Assembly (NCBI RefSeq): GCF_001665235.1
Contig: NZ_LZSC01000084.1
Span: 1-64,000, forward strand
From: Mycobacterium sp. 1100029.7
Lineage (GTDB): Bacteria > Actinomycetota > Actinomycetes > Mycobacteriales > Mycobacteriaceae
Length of the DNA: 64,000 bases
Reading direction: 5' to 3'
Made by a program: the position numbers and the translations under genes
Notes under the pieces: generated by a model
The model's input: the letters and a program-made list of their open reading frames with translations, nothing else
Told to the model about the DNA's origin: nothing
The model's database searches: none
Part shown: positions 59,138 through 64,000 of the stretch, one piece after another
Numbering within the stretch: the first letter of the stretch is position 1
Layout: every line of letters begins with the position of its first letter

Positions 59138-59770
59138 GTGAAGCGGATTCCCTACGCCGAGGCGTCGCGGAATCTGCTGCGCGACTCGGTGCTCGACGCG
59201 ATGCGTGACCTGCTGCTGACCCGGGACTGGTCGGCAATCACCTTGGCCGACGTCGCCAAGGCCGCCGGAATCAGCCGGCAGACGATCTACAACGAGTTCG
59301 GCTCCCGGCAGGGTCTGGCGCAGGGGTATGCCCTGCGCCTGGCCGACCGCTTGGTCGATGCCGTCCATTCGGCCATCGACGCCAACGTCGGCCACATCTA
59401 CGAGGCGTTCCTGCAGGGCTTTAGGGCCTTCTTCGCCGATTCGGCGGCCGACCCGCTGGTCATCTCGCTGCTCAGCGGGGTCGCCAAGCCGGACCTGTTG
59501 CAGATCATCACCACCGACAGCGGCCCCATCATCACGCGGGCCTCGGAGCGGCTGACCTTCGCCTTCACCCACAGCTGGGTGGCCACCAGCGACGAGGACG
59601 CCGGGGTGCTGGCACGCGCGATTGTGCGGCTGGCGCTGAGTTACGTGTCGATGCCGCCGCAGGCCGACCCCCGCGCACCTTCCGCCGAAGGCGGGCGAGA
59701 CGTCGCGCAGGATCTTGCCCGGTTGATGACGCCTTTCGCGGAGCGTCACGGCGTTGTCAACATCCCCTGA
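59138..59770 (+). CDS. TetR-family regulator of the alkane operon (Rv3249c-like)
   Basis: 210 residues from a GTG at 59138 (VKRIPYAEASRNLL). Helix-turn-helix AITLADVAKAAGISRQTIYN with EFGSRQGLAQ. The C-terminal ligand domain ends ARLMTPFAERHG. Fixed partner of alkB-rubA-rubB in mycobacteria, so its likely ligand is an alkane or fatty acyl-CoA. It probably represses alkB through the palindrome at 57405. Confidence 0.9.
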   Translation: MKRIPYAEASRNLLRDSVLDAMRDLLLTRDWSAITLADVAKAAGISRQTIYNEFGSRQGLAQGYALRLADRLVDAVHSAIDANVGHIYEAFLQGFRAFFADSAADPLVISLLSGVAKPDLLQIITTDSGPIITRASERLTFAFTHSWVATSDEDAGVLARAIVRLALSYVSMPPQADPRAPSAEGGRDVAQDLARLMTPFAERHGVVNIP

Positions 59771-59902
59771 CCTGCGGGGGCCGCTGGCCCTCCGAAAGGC
59801 AGCGACTACAGTGGCGGAAGAGCGTACCCAAGCTAACTAAAGCCACGTAGTAGTCCGCTCATACCCTTGAGCCCCTTGAGCTGCAGAAGGAACAGACACG
59901 CC
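59771..59902 (+). promoter_or_regulatory. sahH leader
   Basis: 132 bases. A tacagt at about 59807-59812 could be a -10. agaagga (59885-59891) is the ribosome binding site. I looked for an S-adenosylhomocysteine riboswitch pattern and saw none. Confidence 0.3.
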
Positions 59903-61360
59903 ATGACTCTGACGCCCGACGTTCGTAACGGCATCGACTTCAAGGTCGCTGACCTGTCGCTCGCCGAATTCGGCCGCAAGGAACTCGACCTGGCCGAGTA
60001 CGAGATGCCCGGCCTGATGGAGCTGCGCCGCGAATACGCCGAGGTCCAACCGCTGAAGGGCGCCCGGATTTCGGGCTCGCTGCACATGACCGTGCAGACC
60101 GCGGTGCTGATCGAAACGCTGACCTCGCTGGGCGCCGAGGTGCGCTGGGCGTCCTGCAACATCTTCTCCACCCAGGACCACGCGGCCGCCGCGGTCGTTG
60201 TCGGCCCGCACGGCACGCCCGAGGAGCCCAAGGGTGTCCCGGTGTTCGCCTGGAAGGGCGAGTCGCTGGAGGAGTACTGGTGGTGCGCCGAGCAGATGCT
60301 CACCTGGGAGGGCGAGCCGGCCAACATGATCCTGGACGACGGCGGCGACGCCACCATGATGGTGTTGCGCGGCGCGCAGTACGAGAAGGCCGGCGTGGTG
60401 CCGCCCGTCGAGGAAGGCGACTCGGCCGAGTGGAAGGTCTTCCTCAGCGTGCTGCGCGAGCGGTTCGAGACGGACAAGGACAAGTGGACCAAGATCGCCG
60501 AGTCGGTCAAGGGTGTCACCGAGGAGACCACCACCGGCGTGCTGCGCCTCTACCAGTTCGCCGCCGCCGGTGACCTGGCCTTCCCGGCGATCAACGTCAA
60601 CGACTCGGTGACCAAGTCCAAGTTCGACAACAAGTACGGCACCCGGCACTCGCTGCTCGACGGCATCAACCGCGGCACCGACGCGCTGATCGGTGGCAAG
60701 TCCGTGCTGATCGCCGGGTACGGCGACGTCGGCAAGGGCTGCGCGGAGGCCGCCAAGGGTCAGGGTGCGCGGGTCAGCGTCACCGAGATCGACCCGATCA
60801 ACGCCCTGCAGGCGCTGATGGAGGGCTACGACGTGGTCACCGTCGAGGACGCCATCGGCGACGCCGACATCGTGATCACGGCGACCGGCAACAAGGACAT
60901 CATCTCGCTCGAGCACATGAAGGCGATGAAGGATCACGCGATCCTGGGCAACATCGGCCACTTTGACAACGAGATCGACATCGCCGCGCTGGAGCGCTCC
61001 GGCGCGACCAAGCTCAACATCAAGCCGCAGGTGGACCTGTGGACCTTCGGCGACTCCGGCAAGTCGATCATCGTGCTGTCCGAGGGCCGGCTGCTGAACC
61101 TCGGAAACGCCACCGGGCACCCGTCGTTCGTGATGAGCAACAGCTTCGCCAACCAGACGATCGCCCAGATCGAGCTGTGGACCAAGAACGACGAGTACGA
61201 CAACGAGGTCTACCGGCTGCCCAAGCACCTGGACGAGAAGGTGGCCCGGATCCACGTCGAGGCGCTCGGCGGGAAGCTGACCAAGCTGACCAAGGACCAG
61301 GCCGATTACCTCGGCGTCGATGTCGAGGGTCCGTTCAAGGCCGACCACTACCGCTACTGA
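59903..61360 (+). CDS. sahH: Adenosylhomocysteinase SahH
   Basis: 485 residues from the ATG at 59903; an upstream in-frame ATG lacks a ribosome binding site. Near-identical to the M. tuberculosis enzyme by eye: SLHMTVQTAVLIETL, NAD site GYGDVGKGCAEA, GHFDNEIDIAAL and C-terminal DHYRY that contacts NAD. It cleaves S-adenosylhomocysteine to homocysteine and adenosine in the activated methyl cycle. Confidence 0.97.
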   Translation: MTLTPDVRNGIDFKVADLSLAEFGRKELDLAEYEMPGLMELRREYAEVQPLKGARISGSLHMTVQTAVLIETLTSLGAEVRWASCNIFSTQDHAAAAVVVGPHGTPEEPKGVPVFAWKGESLEEYWWCAEQMLTWEGEPANMILDDGGDATMMVLRGAQYEKAGVVPPVEEGDSAEWKVFLSVLRERFETDKDKWTKIAESVKGVTEETTTGVLRLYQFAAAGDLAFPAINVNDSVTKSKFDNKYGTRHSLLDGINRGTDALIGGKSVLIAGYGDVGKGCAEAAKGQGARVSVTEIDPINALQALMEGYDVVTVEDAIGDADIVITATGNKDIISLEHMKAMKDHAILGNIGHFDNEIDIAALERSGATKLNIKPQVDLWTFGDSGKSIIVLSEGRLLNLGNATGHPSFVMSNSFANQTIAQIELWTKNDEYDNEVYRLPKHLDEKVARIHVEALGGKLTKLTKDQADYLGVDVEGPFKADHYRY

Positions 61361-61379
61361 CGGGCTCCGGGCTCGCGCC

Positions 61380-62012
61380 GTGCTGATCGCCATCGAGGGC
61401 GTCGACGGTTCCGGCAAGCGGACGTTGACCGAAGGGCTGCGAGGCGCCTTCGAGTCCGCCGGGAAGTCGGTGTCCACGATGGCGTTTCCGCGGTACGGGC
61501 AGTCGGTGACCGCCGATATCGCGGCCGAGGCGCTGCACGGCGAGCACGGTGACCTGGCGTCGTCGGTGTATGCGATGGCGATGCTCTTCGCGCTGGACCG
61601 CGCGGGCGCCATCGAGGACATCGCGGCGTTGCTGCGGCACCACGACGTGCTGATCCTGGACCGCTACGTCGCCTCCAACGCCGCCTACAGCGCCGCCCGG
61701 CTACACCAGGACGCGGCCGGGGATGTGGTGGCCTGGGTCCAGGCACTGGAATACCAGCGGCTCGGGCTGCCCGCACCCGACGTCCAGGTGCTCCTCGGGG
61801 TGTCCACCGAGCTGGCCGGCCAGCGGGCCCGCAGCCGGGCGGAGTCCGATCCGGGCCGCGCGCGCGACAGCTATGAACGCGACGACGGGCTGCAGCAGCG
61901 CACCGGTGCGGTGTACGCCCAATTGGCCGCCGCGCACTGGGGAGGGCGGTGGCTGGTGGTCGACAAAGACGTCGATCCGGGTCGATTGGCCGCCGATTTT
62001 GCGGTCAAATAG
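61380..62012 (+). CDS. tmk: Thymidylate kinase Tmk
   Basis: 210 residues from a GTG at 61380. P-loop EGVDGSGKRTL; DRYVASNAAYSAARLH in the TMP site; LID RARSRAESDPGRARD. It phosphorylates dTMP to dTDP. It follows sahH by 19 bp, likely the same transcript, and precedes mtrA by 80 bp. Confidence 0.95.
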   Translation: MLIAIEGVDGSGKRTLTEGLRGAFESAGKSVSTMAFPRYGQSVTADIAAEALHGEHGDLASSVYAMAMLFALDRAGAIEDIAALLRHHDVLILDRYVASNAAYSAARLHQDAAGDVVAWVQALEYQRLGLPAPDVQVLLGVSTELAGQRARSRAESDPGRARDSYERDDGLQQRTGAVYAQLAAAHWGGRWLVVDKDVDPGRLAADFAVK

Positions 62013-62092
62013 CACAAATTTGTCACGATTCGCCCGTATCGAAGAAGAAACGCCCGTGTGGCGCCCGAGTTTTGTCCCGGTCTGGTGACACC

Positions 62093-62779
62093 ATGGACTC
62101 CATGAGGCAAAGGATTTTGGTCGTCGACGACGACGCTTCGCTTGCGGAGATGCTGACCATCGTTCTTCGTGGGGAGGGCTTCGACACTGCGGTCATCGGC
62201 GATGGCACGCAGGCTCTGACCGCGGTGCGCGAGCTGCGGCCCGATTTGGTGCTGCTCGACCTGATGTTGCCGGGCATGAACGGCATCGACGTGTGCCGGG
62301 TGCTGCGCGCCGATTCCGGCGTTCCCATCGTCATGCTGACGGCCAAGACCGACACCGTCGACGTGGTGCTGGGTCTGGAGTCGGGCGCCGACGACTACAT
62401 CATGAAGCCGTTCAAGCCCAAGGAGCTGGTCGCCCGGGTCCGGGCGCGGCTGCGGCGCAACGACGACGAGCCGGCCGAGATGCTGTCCATCGCAGACGTC
62501 GAGATCGACGTGCCGGCCCACAAGGTCACCCGCAACGGCGAGCAGATCTCCCTGACACCGCTGGAGTTCGACCTGTTGGTCGCGCTGGCACGCAAACCAC
62601 GCCAGGTGTTTACTCGAGATGTGCTGCTCGAACAGGTGTGGGGATACCGTCACCCAGCGGACACCCGCTTGGTGAATGTGCATGTCCAGCGTCTGCGGGC
62701 CAAGGTCGAGAAAGACCCTGAGAACCCGACTGTGGTGTTGACCGTTCGAGGAGTGGGTTACAAGGCCGGACCTCCGTGA
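62093..62779 (+). CDS. mtrA: Essential response regulator MtrA
   Basis: 228 residues, OmpR/PhoB class. Phospho-acceptor Asp56 in LLDLM; ILVVDDDASLAEM acid pocket; winged-helix DNA-binding domain ending KVEKDPENPTVVLTVRGVGY. It differs from the M. tuberculosis protein at very few positions by eye. It controls dnaA, rpfB and cell-wall genes. The ATG at 62093 is set by family length. Confidence 0.98.
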   Translation: MDSMRQRILVVDDDASLAEMLTIVLRGEGFDTAVIGDGTQALTAVRELRPDLVLLDLMLPGMNGIDVCRVLRADSGVPIVMLTAKTDTVDVVLGLESGADDYIMKPFKPKELVARVRARLRRNDDEPAEMLSIADVEIDVPAHKVTRNGEQISLTPLEFDLLVALARKPRQVFTRDVLLEQVWGYRHPADTRLVNVHVQRLRAKVEKDPENPTVVLTVRGVGYKAGPP

Positions 62780-62840
62780 TCCGCGTCCGCGACCGGGTCG
62801 TGCGCCGCATGAGCGGCGCCACTACTGAGGAGCGGCGCCA

Positions 62841-64000
62841 TTGATTTGGGGCTCCCGGCGACGTATTCACGGTCACCGCTGGGGGCGCACTGGCCCCATG
62901 ACCCGGGGCATGAGTGCGTTGAGTCGAGCTGTCGGCATTGCCTGGCGCCGCTCACTGCAACTTCGAGTCGTGGCGCTGACTCTCGGATTATCGCTGGCAG
63001 TCATCTTGGCGCTCGGCTTCGTGCTGACCAGCCAGGTCACCAACCGCGTCCTTGACGTCAAGGTCAAGGCGGGCATCGAGCAGCTCGAACGGGCCCGCAG
63101 CACCGTCGGCGGCATCGTCAACGGCGAGGAGACCCGCTCGCTGGACAGCAGCCTGCAGCTGGCTCGCAACACCCTGACCTCCAAGACCGATCCGACCTCG
63201 GGTCCGGGGTTGGCGGGCGCGTTCGACGTCGTGCTGATGGTGCCGGGTGACGGACCCCGCGCGGCGACCGCGGCCGGACCGGTCGATCAAGTGCCCGCCT
63301 CGCTGCGTGGTTTCGTCAAGGCCGGGCAGGCGGCCTACCAGTACGCCACGGTGCACACCGAGGGCTTCGCGGGCCCGGGGCTGATCGTCGGGACCCCGGC
63401 CTCCTCCCAGGTGGCCAATCTGGAGCTGTACCTGATCTTCCCGCTGGCCAGCGAGCAGGCCACGATCACGCTGGTCCGCGGCACGATGATCACCGGCGGC
63501 GCGGTACTGCTGGTGCTGCTGGCCGGGATTGCGCTGCTGGTGTCCCGCCAGGTGGTGGTGCCGGTGCGCTCGGCGTCGCGTATCGCCGAGCGGTTCGCCG
63601 AGGGGCATCTGTCCGAACGGATGCCGGTGCGCGGTGAAGACGACATGGCCCGGTTGGCGGTGTCGTTCAACGACATGGCCGAGAGCCTGTCGCGGCAGAT
63701 CACCCAGCTCGAGGAGTTCGGCAACCTGCAGCGGCGGTTCACCTCCGACGTCAGCCACGAGCTGCGGACCCCGCTGACCACCGTGCGGATGGCGGCCGAC
63801 CTGATCTACGACCACAGCGAGGACCTGGATCCGACGCTGCAACGCTCGACCGAATTGATGGTCAACGAGCTGGACCGCTTCGAGACGCTGCTCAACGATC
63901 TGTTGGAGATCTCCCGGCACGACGCCGGTGTGGCCGAATTGTCCGTGGAGGCAGTAGATTTGCGCACCACGGTGCAAAGCGCACTGGGCAATGTGGGCCA
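62841..64000 (+). CDS. mtrB: Sensor histidine kinase MtrB, 3' end beyond window
   Basis: At least 386 residues are present. Start is a TTG at 62841 (LIWGSRRRIHGHR) with gaggag upstream, matching the family N-terminus. Membrane helix VVALTLGLSLAVILALGFVL, extracellular sensor, second helix VLLVLLAGIALLVS, HAMP, then the phospho-acceptor H-box FTSDVSHELRTPLTTVRM. The ATPase domain is cut by the right edge. Partner of MtrA, 61 bp upstream. Confidence 0.97.
   Translation, partial: MIWGSRRRIHGHRWGRTGPMTRGMSALSRAVGIAWRRSLQLRVVALTLGLSLAVILALGFVLTSQVTNRVLDVKVKAGIEQLERARSTVGGIVNGEETRSLDSSLQLARNTLTSKTDPTSGPGLAGAFDVVLMVPGDGPRAATAAGPVDQVPASLRGFVKAGQAAYQYATVHTEGFAGPGLIVGTPASSQVANLELYLIFPLASEQATITLVRGTMITGGAVLLVLLAGIALLVSRQVVVPVRSASRIAERFAEGHLSERMPVRGEDDMARLAVSFNDMAESLSRQITQLEEFGNLQRRFTSDVSHELRTPLTTVRMAADLIYDHSEDLDPTLQRSTELMVNELDRFETLLNDLLEISRHDAGVAELSVEAVDLRTTVQSALGNVG

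Noticed and set aside
59771..59902. Possible SAH riboswitch before sahH
   Set aside because: The expected conserved core and pairing were not seen.
59837..61621. Long minus-strand open frame opposite sahH
   Set aside because: Antisense of a highly conserved gene; no family resemblance.
1..64000. CRISPR arrays, tRNA/rRNA genes, insertion sequences, phage integrase
   Set aside because: No regularly spaced repeats, cloverleaf-type sequences, or transposase/integrase motifs were seen on either strand.

Overview
The window is a high-GC actinobacterial chromosome segment and almost certainly comes from a Mycobacterium. The right-hand 27 kb (about 36.6-64 kb) follows, gene for gene and in orientation, the M. 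tuberculosis block from ctpC/Rv3269 to mtrA/mtrB. Several proteins (MtrA, SahH, mannose-1-phosphate guanylyltransferase, FbiA) read almost like their M. tuberculosis counterparts. I made these identifications by recalling families and gene order, not by a database search.

Left region (1-36.6 kb): an accessory type VII secretion (ESX) island. A partial secreted Pro/Gly-rich gene runs off the left edge on the minus strand. A plus-strand operon then encodes a ketoacyl-synthase-III-like protein, an EspG-like chaperone, a YbaB-like protein, a WXG100-like protein with a Gly/Pro-rich tail, and one enormous 4785-residue protein. That protein has a CpnT-like N-terminus. It carries two TcdA/TcdB-type glycosyltransferase domains, two papain-fold deamidase/protease-like (Tox-PL) domains, and a pertussis-toxin-like ADP-ribosyltransferase domain, followed by about 1700 residues of repeated beta-rich modules. 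The secretion machine follows: EspI-like ATPase, MycP, EccD and EccC on the minus strand; a second EccD (+); EccB (-); EccE and a DUF5336-like membrane protein (+); a second EspI-like ATPase and EccA (-); EspD-like and EspL/YbaB-like proteins (+). No EsxA/EsxB-size pair and no PE/PPE pair is visible. My reading is that the island builds and runs a secretion system dedicated to the giant multi-effector toxin.

Middle region (36.6-41.4 kb): the heavy-metal P-type ATPase CtpC with its small PacL1-like partner and an AT-rich control region carrying a Fur/Zur-like palindrome. A TIGR03089 family protein and the LytR-CpsA-Psr ligase Lcp1 follow.

Right region (41.5-64 kb): envelope sugar genes (rmlD, wbbL, mannose-1-phosphate guanylyltransferase, phosphomannomutase, SIS-domain protein, manA); a minus-strand operon fbiA-fbiB-mamA-Nudix (coenzyme F420 and DNA methylation); whiB2; an FAD monooxygenase; an APC permease; the alkane hydroxylase operon alkB-rubA-rubB with its TetR regulator; then sahH, tmk and the essential two-component pair mtrA-mtrB. 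mtrB is cut by the right edge. This half is ordinary conserved mycobacterial core. The novelty is in the left half.
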